Source: an uncultured Cryomorphaceae bacterium (GTDB taxonomy: Bacteria > Bacteroidota > Bacteroidia > Flavobacteriales > Schleiferiaceae). From it: a DNA stretch of 50,696 nucleotides. Numbering within the stretch: position 1 is the stretch's first letter; the number at the start of each line of letters is the position of its first letter. The translations under genes were made by a program, and so were the position numbers. This document shows, in pieces, positions 44,092 through 50,696 of this stretch. The notes under the pieces were generated by a model. It had not been told where the DNA came from, ran no database searches, and saw only the letters and a program-made list of their open reading frames with translations. The stretch is taken from assembly GCA_937129395.1 (NCBI GenBank), contig CAKZNE010000144.1:1-50696 (forward strand), in the 5' to 3' direction.

Positions 44092-44775
44092 TTATTTATT
44101 TAATCGATTTAATATTTTTTCACTTTTCAATTCCCGTAATGCATCAGATGCAATCCACTTTGCACTAGCAGAATCTTGATCTACTAATCTATAACATAAT
44201 TCAATACAGGGTTCATACAAGTTCTTTCTCCGTTTTCCTATTTCACGATTAGCCCAATTCACTGATTTTTTCACAAAATTTCTTTCGTCGGAAGCGTATT
44301 TCTCTAAAAAAGGGAAACAGTTTAAAAACAATTGATCTTCTGCTTTTTTGTGGTGAACCGTTAAAACTGCCAAGCCTGCAAAACCAGCTCGTCTTTGAAA
44401 TTCTCCTTCCCAATCAAACCATTCTATAATTTTATCCCAAATAAAATCCGTTTTGCGAAACAAATTAATCATGGCTTGATCGCAAACATCCCAAGAATAA
44501 AAATCGCTTACCCATTTATCAGCATTTTGGGCTGTAAAAGTTTTTGGATCGGCAACCAAACTTGCTAATAGTTTACATTCATGTGGACCTTCATCCCACA
44601 AGTGCATTGCCAAATCCGTATCCTTTCCAATTTTTTTGGCCAAATCACGAATCAAAGGCATACTAACTCCAAATGCTGAAGAATCATCAATTTTAAAATG
44701 GGCAAAACCTTTTTTATGATTCTTGGAAGCGAGACCTTTTAAATCTTCAACTATTTCGTTTACCGTTTCCTGCAT
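44092..44775 (-). CDS. DNA alkylation repair protein (AlkD-like HEAT-repeat glycosylase)
   Basis: The 227-residue protein is built of short paired helices and matches the AlkD family: FGVSMPLIRDLAKKIGKD, HECKLLASLVADP, FYSWDVCDQAMINLF (aromatic/Asp region of the active site), and VKKSVNWANREIGKR. AlkD enzymes remove bulky or cationic alkylated bases such as N3- and N7-methyl purines without base flipping. It starts at the last base of pepE and ends 2 bases before the thioredoxin gene, so it is inside the five-gene operon. Confidence 0.92.
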   Translation of the reverse strand: MQETVNEIVEDLKGLASKNHKKGFAHFKIDDSSAFGVSMPLIRDLAKKIGKDTDLAMHLWDEGPHECKLLASLVADPKTFTAQNADKWVSDFYSWDVCDQAMINLFRKTDFIWDKIIEWFDWEGEFQRRAGFAGLAVLTVHHKKAEDQLFLNCFPFLEKYASDERNFVKKSVNWANREIGKRRKNLYEPCIELCYRLVDQDSASAKWIASDALRELKSEKILNRLNK

Positions 44776-45479
44776 TAGCTTAAAAGAAAACTCATATCTC
44801 CTGGAGCATATTCTTTTGCCTCTTCACCTTTCGCAAAAAGGCGGGCGTCCAATTTTCCTTTTAATTCAAGCTGATTATTTTCAAACCTCAACCAACTTCC
44901 TTCTCTTAAACCAATTACTTTTTGATCATTATAATGATGAAACTCCCCAATCCTAGTGGCTCTCGTTTCCCCTTGGTGTTTGGAATTTGGGTCTGGATCC
45001 AAATAATGGGGGTTAATATTAAAAGGAACAAATTGCAAGGCTTCAAAACTTGGTGGGTAGGCAATAGGCATATCATTGGAGGTGCCAATGCTCATTCCTG
45101 TAATATTGCTTCCAGCACTTGAACCCATATAAGGTGTTCCGGATTTTATCACTTTTTTTAACACTTCCATCAAACCTAAATCGTAAAGAGTTTTTAGCAA
45201 AACGAAGCTATTTCCCCCACCGGTAAAAATTCCAGTTGATTCTTCCAGGGCTTTTTTAGGATCCTCAAATTCATGAATTCCTTTTACCGTTTTCCCGATT
45301 TTAGCAAATGCCTTTTTCGGATATTCTGTGTACTCATCATGGCTAATTCCAGAAGGTCGAGCATAGGGAATAAAGAGAATCTCATCCGTGTCTTTATAGA
45401 ATTCCTTCAATTCATCCAACAGATATTCCATATAGCCGCTACCATAAATTTTGCTGGTGCTAACAATTAATAATTTCAT
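44775..45479 (-). CDS. pepE: Dipeptidase E (alpha-aspartyl dipeptidase, S51)
   Basis: This 234-residue serine peptidase cleaves N-terminal Asp from dipeptides. GIFTGGGNSFVLL and YMGSSAGSNITG carry the nucleophile Ser121; FNINPHYLDPDPNSKHQGE supplies the His and acidic residues. The absence of a signal peptide points to a cytosolic location, as for the Salmonella enzyme. It overlaps the upstream BNR gene by 4 bases (ATGA) and alkD by one base. Confidence 0.95.
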   Translation of the reverse strand: MKLLIVSTSKIYGSGYMEYLLDELKEFYKDTDEILFIPYARPSGISHDEYTEYPKKAFAKIGKTVKGIHEFEDPKKALEESTGIFTGGGNSFVLLKTLYDLGLMEVLKKVIKSGTPYMGSSAGSNITGMSIGTSNDMPIAYPPSFEALQFVPFNINPHYLDPDPNSKHQGETRATRIGEFHHYNDQKVIGLREGSWLRFENNQLELKGKLDARLFAKGEEAKEYAPGDMSFLLS

Positions 45480-46768
45480 TCTTTTTCCTTTTCAGTATCG
45501 TTAATGATGGCTGTCCAAATTCCCATTTTAGTGCCATCCATTCTTGTCCAAATTGGTCTTACAATCCCGTCGTAAGCATCTATATTGTTATAATCTCCAA
45601 AGAAAACTTTAGTATTTGGAGTAAAAGGCTCCTCGCTAATTTTCATATTCTCCCAAGTTTCCCCACCATCTTTACTTATAGCCATATAAACATCTGTTTG
45701 AAGATCATCATAATGGCGTCTATCATAAAACACGCTGTATAAATATCCAGTTATCGGATCGCAAGAAGTCCAGCAAAAAAACTGGTCCTTTTTACTTTCA
45801 TCATCGTTGATCTTTTTGGCTTCAGACCAAGACACTCCTTTGTCCAAACTTTTAGAAAACCAAACATCATAATCTCCATTTCTATTATCTACCCATGTAA
45901 TATAAATGCTTCCTCGGTGTGGACCTTCACTCACATCACAAACGGTTATGGGCATTCCATTGGCTCTTTGTAAACCTGGAATTTCTATTTCCCAGCCTCC
46001 AAAATGTTGGGCAATAACCTGATCCTGTTCCAACCAAGTTTGACCGTCATCGGTAGATTTATCAAAAAATATTTCTCCTTTATTAGACCATGCCACATAA
46101 ATATCCCCTTCCGGAGAAACTGCAGGAACCGCCCCTTCTGTGGTGTTATCATCATCCAAACATCCTCCAGGAATTTCGCTTATATCAATCGCATCCGACC
46201 ATGTCTCTCCTTGATCCGTTGATTTTGCAAACATGATATTGCTTTCCATTAGGCTATCCGAACTTCCATATTTGTCGAATTGTGTCCAAGTGCTGTAAAT
46301 AGTCCCCGTTTCCAAATTCGTTATAGCCCATTGCTTATCTTGATCTTTTGGATGATCCAGCCCCATATAGCCTCCGTCATTCCAAGATTTTCCGCCGTCA
46401 TCACTTCTTTGGCAAACAATTCGGTCCAAGATTTCCTCACTTTTCCAGTTTTTTCCTGTGGGATCGGAAAGATGTAAGAAATAGAATTCTCCTTTATTCC
46501 CAGCAACTAAAACCGGATCTCCCCAAACGCCATAGCTCGATTTCAAGGTGTCATTTGTCCAGGTTAAACCCCCATCTTCAGAATAAAATACTTGATCTAA
46601 AATGGCTGCAGCCAAAATAATATTCGGATTTTTCTTATTTACAGCGATGGATGGTTCGCATAATCCACGTCTTTTTATTTCTGAGCTTCCAATTTCAATA
46701 TTCTTAAATTCTTGAGCTAAAAGTGCTTGAGTAAAAAATATCGAAATAAGTAGTAATCTAAATTTCAT
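45476..46768 (-). CDS. Secreted sialidase-like BNR/Asp-box propeller protein
   Basis: The track start at 46795 is replaced by the ATG at 46768, which gives a Sec signal (MKFRLLLISIFFTQALLAQ) and 430 residues. Six Asp-boxes are visible: SEDGGLTW, SDDGGKSW, STDQGETW, STDDGQTW, SLDKGVSW and SKDGGETW, each in one blade of a six-bladed propeller. RRGLCEPSIAVN at the start resembles the RIP-type Arg region of sialidases, but the full catalytic set cannot be confirmed. It heads the operon with pepE, alkD, a thioredoxin-like gene and elbB. A separate, much larger BNR protein lies at 31.5 kb. Confidence 0.85.
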   Translation of the reverse strand: MKFRLLLISIFFTQALLAQEFKNIEIGSSEIKRRGLCEPSIAVNKKNPNIILAAAILDQVFYSEDGGLTWTNDTLKSSYGVWGDPVLVAGNKGEFYFLHLSDPTGKNWKSEEILDRIVCQRSDDGGKSWNDGGYMGLDHPKDQDKQWAITNLETGTIYSTWTQFDKYGSSDSLMESNIMFAKSTDQGETWSDAIDISEIPGGCLDDDNTTEGAVPAVSPEGDIYVAWSNKGEIFFDKSTDDGQTWLEQDQVIAQHFGGWEIEIPGLQRANGMPITVCDVSEGPHRGSIYITWVDNRNGDYDVWFSKSLDKGVSWSEAKKINDDESKKDQFFCWTSCDPITGYLYSVFYDRRHYDDLQTDVYMAISKDGGETWENMKISEEPFTPNTKVFFGDYNNIDAYDGIVRPIWTRMDGTKMGIWTAIINDTEKEKE

Positions 46769-46790
46769 CTGTTTAGTTTTATGATCTATT

Positions 46791-46810
46791 AGCAAATCCC
46801 TTTATTTGCT
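46791..46810. promoter_or_regulatory. 20-base palindrome in the divergent BNR-gene/DUF6702 region
   Basis: AGCAAAT-CCCTTT-ATTTGCT is a perfect inverted repeat with 7-base arms and a 6-base spacer, midway between two divergent starts. A -7-like element for the plus-strand gene (TAAATTTG, 46834-46841) follows. It is a possible regulator site. Confidence 0.4.
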
Positions 46811-46856
46811 TTTTATAAAATCTACAAGTCCTATAAATTTGGCTAAAGCTACTAAA

Positions 46857-47351
46857 ATGAAGAGTTTTAAAATAGTAATCTTATTGATTATTGCCTACAT
46901 GAGTATGGGATTTTCGATTCACCCATTCCATGCCTCCATAACTGAGTTAAAATACAATAGTGAGCATCAATTATTAGAGGTTACCGTCCGACTTTTTACA
47001 GATGATTTGGGAATGGCCATTGGCGAGGAGATTTTGATTGGAAAAGAACAAAATGAAAATCAATCACAAAAAATTAGGGATTATGTTCAGAAAAATTTAA
47101 TAATCGGGGATCCAAGTCAGGAAAAAGCATTGCAGCTTTCTGAGGTGGGACAAGAAACCGAATACGACATAAGCTTTGTATATTTTGAGATACGGGACTT
47201 TACACTTTCCGAGTCGTATGAAATTAGCCAAACAGTATTGTTTGATCAATTTGAGGATCAAGCCAATATTGTTAATCTCATCGTTGGAAAAGAAACTTAT
47301 TCAGATTATTTCACTTCGTCTTCAGCCGAAAAAACCTTTGCCATAGAATGA
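46857..47351 (+). CDS. DUF6702 family secreted protein
   Basis: The ATG at 46857 is preferred over 46806 because it opens a signal peptide (MKSFKIVILLIIAYMSMGFSIHPFH). The 164-residue product matches DUF6702: HPFHASITELKYN followed by LEVTVRLFTDDLGMAI. The family is typical of Bacteroidota, beta-rich and of unknown role. It overlaps the HupE/UreJ gene by 4 bases, and an M1 peptidase follows, an order I recall from other Bacteroidota. This suggests a functional unit at the envelope. Confidence 0.85.
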   Translation: MKSFKIVILLIIAYMSMGFSIHPFHASITELKYNSEHQLLEVTVRLFTDDLGMAIGEEILIGKEQNENQSQKIRDYVQKNLIIGDPSQEKALQLSEVGQETEYDISFVYFEIRDFTLSESYEISQTVLFDQFEDQANIVNLIVGKETYSDYFTSSSAEKTFAIE

Positions 47352-47932
47352 GCTCATTTAATAGTTATTTACAACTCGGATTTGAGCATATTCTAAATAT
47401 TGAAGCTCTGGATCATGTCATTTTCATTATTGTTTTATTGGCAGCACATCGTCCTCGACAATGGTTGAAAATGCTTATTGCTGTTAGCCTTTTTGGCATT
47501 GGACATTCTCTTTCTCTTACCATGGCCTCATTTGACATGGTTAGCATTGACAGTGAATTAATTGAATTTTTAATCCCTTTAACGATTTTGTTTACGGCCA
47601 TTTTAAACCTAAGTAAATTCGGTCCAAATCCAGAATCAAAAGGTAAATATTGGATTTCCATCTTATTTGGGATTATTCATGGTTTGGGGTTTTCCAACTA
47701 TTATGAAATGTTGGTAATGGGAGAAAATAAATATTGGTCGGCTCTACTCCCTTTTAATCTAGGTATTGAGCTTGGACAAATTCTAATTTTTGCAATTTTC
47801 CTTATTGTCATGTTTTTCGGCCAGGTTCTGATGAATATAAAAAACAGAGATTGGAATATTTTCTTTTCAGGATTGGGTTTTGGCCTGGCCTTGGTAATGA
47901 TGATTAAAAACCTTCCTCCTATTTTCGGATAA
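47348..47932 (+). CDS. HupE/UreJ-family membrane protein
   Basis: This 194-residue polytopic membrane protein has about six helices. Conserved His-bearing elements are ALDHVIFIIVLL, GIGHSLSLTMA and GIIHGLGFS, matching HupE/UreJ_2 proteins. Some relatives transport nickel or cobalt for hydrogenase or urease, but neither enzyme is in the window, so nickel transport is uncertain here. It overlaps DUF6702 by 4 bases and precedes the M1 peptidase by about 110 bases. Confidence 0.88.
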   Translation: MSSFNSYLQLGFEHILNIEALDHVIFIIVLLAAHRPRQWLKMLIAVSLFGIGHSLSLTMASFDMVSIDSELIEFLIPLTILFTAILNLSKFGPNPESKGKYWISILFGIIHGLGFSNYYEMLVMGENKYWSALLPFNLGIELGQILIFAIFLIVMFFGQVLMNIKNRDWNIFFSGLGFGLALVMMIKNLPPIFG

Positions 47933-48041
47933 TAGGAATTTCAACAGGGCTTTTCAAGCTTTCTTAAACGGCCACTAAAATTTTCAAACATTCATTTTTA
48001 GAAGCTATATTTACAGGCATTTTACTAAATCGATTTATTTA

Positions 48042-50351
48042 ATGATTCAAAAATTATCCTTTTCACTTGCTCTTCTTTTTACAGCAACCGGCCTTATTGG
48101 TCAGAATACCAACCAGAGTAAATTCAAACAACTCTATGAAGAATTGCCAACACCTAATATGTATAGAACAGGTGGCGGTGCTCCAGGTTCTTTTTATTAC
48201 CAGCAAAAGGCAGATTATAAAATGGATATCCGCTTGGATGATTCCAAACAAAGAATTTATGGTGAGGAGGTAATTACCTATACCAACAATTCTCCAGATC
48301 CTTTAGAATATTTATGGATTCAATTGGATCAAAATATGAGAGCTAAGGATAGTGAGACTCAAAAGATTAAAACTGGAGGAATTAGTAAATCTATGTCTCA
48401 TGGCAACCTAAAATACCTTTTTTATGATTTTGATGGAGGTTTTAAAATTGAGCATGTAAAAGACGCCAATGATAAAGGCATTGAGTTCTTTATCAATAAT
48501 ACCATGATGCGTATTAATTTGGATAAACCTTTAATGAAAGGAGAATCTAAAGTTCTAAAAATTAAATGGTGGTATAATATCAACGACCGTATGAAAATTG
48601 GTGGCCGTTCTGGTTATGAATATTTTAAAGATGAAGACAATTACCTCTATACCATTGCCCAGTTTTTCCCAAGAATGGCAGTTTATAATGATGTAGAAGG
48701 ATGGCAGAATAAACAGTTTTTAGGACGTGGAGAATTCACCCTTCCTTTTGGGGATTATGATGTAAAACTTACCGTTCCAGCGGATCATATTGTTGGTTCA
48801 ACGGGTACCCTTCAAAACCCAGATGAGGTGTTAACTGATGAGCAAAAAGAACGTTGGAAAAAAGCGCAAGAGGATACCGAAAACCCAGTTTTTATAGTAA
48901 CAGAGGACGAGGCTAAAAAGGCAGAGAAGAAAAAAAGCTCAAAGGAAAAGTCTTGGCATTTTAAGGCAGAAAACGTGAGGGATTTTGCCTTTGCTTCCTC
49001 TAGAAAATTTATTTGGGACGCCATGGCAGTGAAATTTGGAGACCGCACCGTAATGGCCGTTTCTTATTATCCGAAAGAGGGAAATCCTTTATGGGAAAGA
49101 TATTCCACAAGAGTTGTGGCCCATACCTTAAAAGTTTACAGCAAATACACTTTCGACTATCCTTACGAAAAAGCCATTTCTGTGCACACCAACAGAATAG
49201 GAATGGAATACCCAATGATCTGTTTTAATGGCGGAAGACCCGAAGCAGATGGAACATACTCCAAAGGGACCAAATATGGAATGATTGGAGTAATCATCCA
49301 CGAAGTAGGACATAATTTCTTTCCCATGATTGTAAATTCGGATGAAAGACAATGGACTTGGATGGATGAAGGTTTGAATACATTTATTCAATATTTAACA
49401 GAAGTGGAATGGGAAGAAAACTATCCTTCGCGAAGAGGACCAGCTTATAAAATTGTTCCTTATATGAAGGCTGAAAAAAATCTTCAAATGCCGATTATGA
49501 CCAATTCGGAATCCATACTGCAGTTTGGAAACAACGCTTATGGTAAACCGGCTACGGCTCTAAACATACTTAGGGAAACAGTAATGGGAAGGGAATTATT
49601 CGATTATTCTTTTAAGATTTATTGTAAACGATGGATGTTTAAACATCCAACACCAGCAGATTTTTTCAGGACAATGGAAGACGCTTCCGGAACAGATCTG
49701 GATTGGTTTTTTAGAGGTTGGTTTTATACTACCAACCACACAGATATTGCCCTTAACAATGTAAAATGGTATCAGTTTGACAGTGGAAATCCAGATACAG
49801 AAAGCAAAATGAAAAGGGATGCTGCTGAGGAAAAAAGGGATAGCTTTATTGGAAACAAAAGGAATAAGGAAGAATTTAAAGGAAAACATTATTCCGATGA
49901 ATTCCCTGAAATGAACGATTTCTATAACAAAAATGATGATTGGACTGTATTTAAAGCGGATAGAAAAAAATACGATGCCTATTTAAAATCATTGAGTGAT
50001 GAAGAAAAGAAACTTCTTAATGGCGGCTATAATTTTTATGAAGTAGACTTTTCAAATATTGGAGGGCTTGTAATGCCGGTAATTATCGAATTTACTTTTA
50101 AAGATGGAACCAAAGAAACAGTTAAACTCCCTGCTGAAATTTGGTTGAAACATGAATATTCTTTTACCAAAACATTTGTTTTTCAAAAAGAAGTAGTAAA
50201 AATGGAATTGGATCCATTCTTAGAAACTGCTGATACCGATAGAGATAATAACTTCTGGCCTATACAACCCGAAGCAGATCGTTTTAAGCTTTATAAAAAT
50301 AAGAGTAAAGGAAAAAGGTCTTCGAAAAATCCAATGCAGAAAGCAAAATAG
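48042..50351 (+). CDS. M1 family metallopeptidase
   Basis: The 769-residue, exported (signal MIQKLSFSLALLFTATGLIGQ) zinc aminopeptidase-like protein has the HExxH motif HEVGH (His420, His424) and the third ligand Glu443 in WMDEGLNTF. GMEYPMICFNGG corresponds to the GAMEN substrate-binding motif. The N-terminal beta domain begins near residue 50 with YKMDIRLDDSKQRIYG. The C-terminal ~170 residues are charged and end in a Lys-rich tail. M1 enzymes remove N-terminal residues from peptides; in the envelope this would aid peptide use. A terminator follows. Confidence 0.93.
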   Translation: MIQKLSFSLALLFTATGLIGQNTNQSKFKQLYEELPTPNMYRTGGGAPGSFYYQQKADYKMDIRLDDSKQRIYGEEVITYTNNSPDPLEYLWIQLDQNMRAKDSETQKIKTGGISKSMSHGNLKYLFYDFDGGFKIEHVKDANDKGIEFFINNTMMRINLDKPLMKGESKVLKIKWWYNINDRMKIGGRSGYEYFKDEDNYLYTIAQFFPRMAVYNDVEGWQNKQFLGRGEFTLPFGDYDVKLTVPADHIVGSTGTLQNPDEVLTDEQKERWKKAQEDTENPVFIVTEDEAKKAEKKKSSKEKSWHFKAENVRDFAFASSRKFIWDAMAVKFGDRTVMAVSYYPKEGNPLWERYSTRVVAHTLKVYSKYTFDYPYEKAISVHTNRIGMEYPMICFNGGRPEADGTYSKGTKYGMIGVIIHEVGHNFFPMIVNSDERQWTWMDEGLNTFIQYLTEVEWEENYPSRRGPAYKIVPYMKAEKNLQMPIMTNSESILQFGNNAYGKPATALNILRETVMGRELFDYSFKIYCKRWMFKHPTPADFFRTMEDASGTDLDWFFRGWFYTTNHTDIALNNVKWYQFDSGNPDTESKMKRDAAEEKRDSFIGNKRNKEEFKGKHYSDEFPEMNDFYNKNDDWTVFKADRKKYDAYLKSLSDEEKKLLNGGYNFYEVDFSNIGGLVMPVIIEFTFKDGTKETVKLPAEIWLKHEYSFTKTFVFQKEVVKMELDPFLETADTDRDNNFWPIQPEADRFKLYKNKSKGKRSSKNPMQKAK

Positions 50352-50370
50352 CTTGATGTTAAACTTCTTA

Positions 50371-50397
50371 AAGGCCAGCAATTCGCTGGCCTTTTTT
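50371..50397 (+). terminator. Terminator after the M1 peptidase gene
   Basis: GGCCAGC-AATTC-GCTGGCC is followed by TTTTTT. This is a strong intrinsic terminator. Confidence 0.92.
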
Positions 50398-50439
50398 GTT
50401 GGAAAGTCTTTTTATAAAATCAGGCCGCTTAAAATAGCT

Positions 50440-50478
50440 AAGCTAGCACTTGTACTAAGTTTATGGCGCAAACTTAGC
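50440..50478. repeat. Inverted repeats downstream of the M1 peptidase gene
   Basis: GCTAAGCTAGC and, shortly after, CTAAGTTT-atggcgc-AAACTTAG (50456-50478) are nested palindromes sharing the CTAAG/CTTAG unit. No coding content is evident here. Confidence 0.5.
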
Positions 50479-50539
50479 ACACTGATAATCAATAATATCA
50501 CAAAAAAATACAGCTTTTTGAAAACTATCCTATGAAATA

Positions 50540-50696
50540 ATCGATAGCTATATTTCGTGATTCAAAAAAAGTTTTGCGCGTTCTTTTTTCTTGATAAAAA
50601 ATGAACCAAAAAATCAAGACTGAATTTCCTATCCTTAAAAACTACGAGCCCCAATTCTCTCCCGCGATAAGAGCCACGATGTTCAACTGATCGCTC
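50540..50696. repeat. Possible dispersed non-coding repeat at the right edge
   Basis: The segment with TTTTTTCTTGATAAAAAATG and AACCAAAAAATCAAGACTG resembles an intergenic sequence I recall as recurrent in Bacteroidota genomes, where it generates spurious ORFs reading FFLIKNEPKNQD. It is not repeated within this window and is cut by the window end, so the assignment is tentative. Confidence 0.3.

Overview
The window is a gene-dense, AT-rich chromosomal segment from a member of the Bacteroidota, most likely a flavobacterial/cryomorphacean-type organism. This rests on several features: Bacteroidetes promoter motifs (TTG-N19-TAnnTTTG in perfect or near-perfect form at three loci), many SPI/SPII-exported proteins of families typical of the phylum (DUF4476, DUF4920, DUF6702, LruC, OmpP1/FadL, BNR/sortilin propellers), a two-subunit methionine synthase, an archaeal/eukaryotic-type ProS, and an almost total lack of strong Shine-Dalgarno sequences. 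I see no insertion sequence, prophage, CRISPR array or defence island. Nearly everything is housekeeping or envelope genes in short operons.

Layout. 1-8.1 kb: a partial epimerase, a GH53 galactanase-like lipoprotein, a bacillithiol-transferase-like DinB protein, a saccharopine-dehydrogenase family enzyme, DUF4476 and DUF423 genes, ATP-dependent PEP carboxykinase and an alpha/beta hydrolase. 8.4-12.2 kb: two tandem paralogous surface lipoproteins (sugar-binding-like module, calcium-type DxDGDG loop, LruC domain). 12.25-18.6 kb: the methionine/SAM cycle. An SAM-I riboswitch precedes metH(N)-metH(C)-metF on the minus strand, and an SAM-II riboswitch precedes metK on the plus strand, back to back in one divergent gap. 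18.7-20.5 kb: a cysteine-rich lipoprotein with a duplicated six-Cys module plus a small secreted partner, and an XRE regulator/membrane protein pair. 20.6-25.7 kb: ilvE, then DUF4920 / cytochrome c lipoprotein / mnmD / NUDIX, a conserved hypothetical, a TIGR01777 oxidoreductase, rpsT and tRNA-Glu. 25.8-31.4 kb: a hypothetical gene next to proS, an extremely Ser/Arg-rich lipoprotein and an OmpP1/FadL porin. 31.5-38.6 kb: a large BNR propeller protein, folE, cysS, yidD and a TolB-like lipoprotein. 38.6-46.8 kb: two minus-strand operons, gpmI-HAD-map-methyltransferase and BNR protein-pepE-alkD-thioredoxin-elbB. 46.9-50.4 kb: DUF6702, HupE/UreJ and an M1 metallopeptidase. The last 300 bases carry inverted repeats and a possible dispersed repeat.

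The most notable regulatory structure is the metH/metK divergent region: two unrelated SAM aptamer classes are arranged to shut down both methionine regeneration and SAM synthesis when SAM is abundant. Each aptamer has a downstream segment complementary to one of its own strands. Among proteins, the least explained are the duplicated six-cysteine lipoprotein, the RS-tract lipoprotein beside proS, and the tandem LruC proteins. I found no clear evidence of a wholly new multi-gene system. The items above are the best leads.
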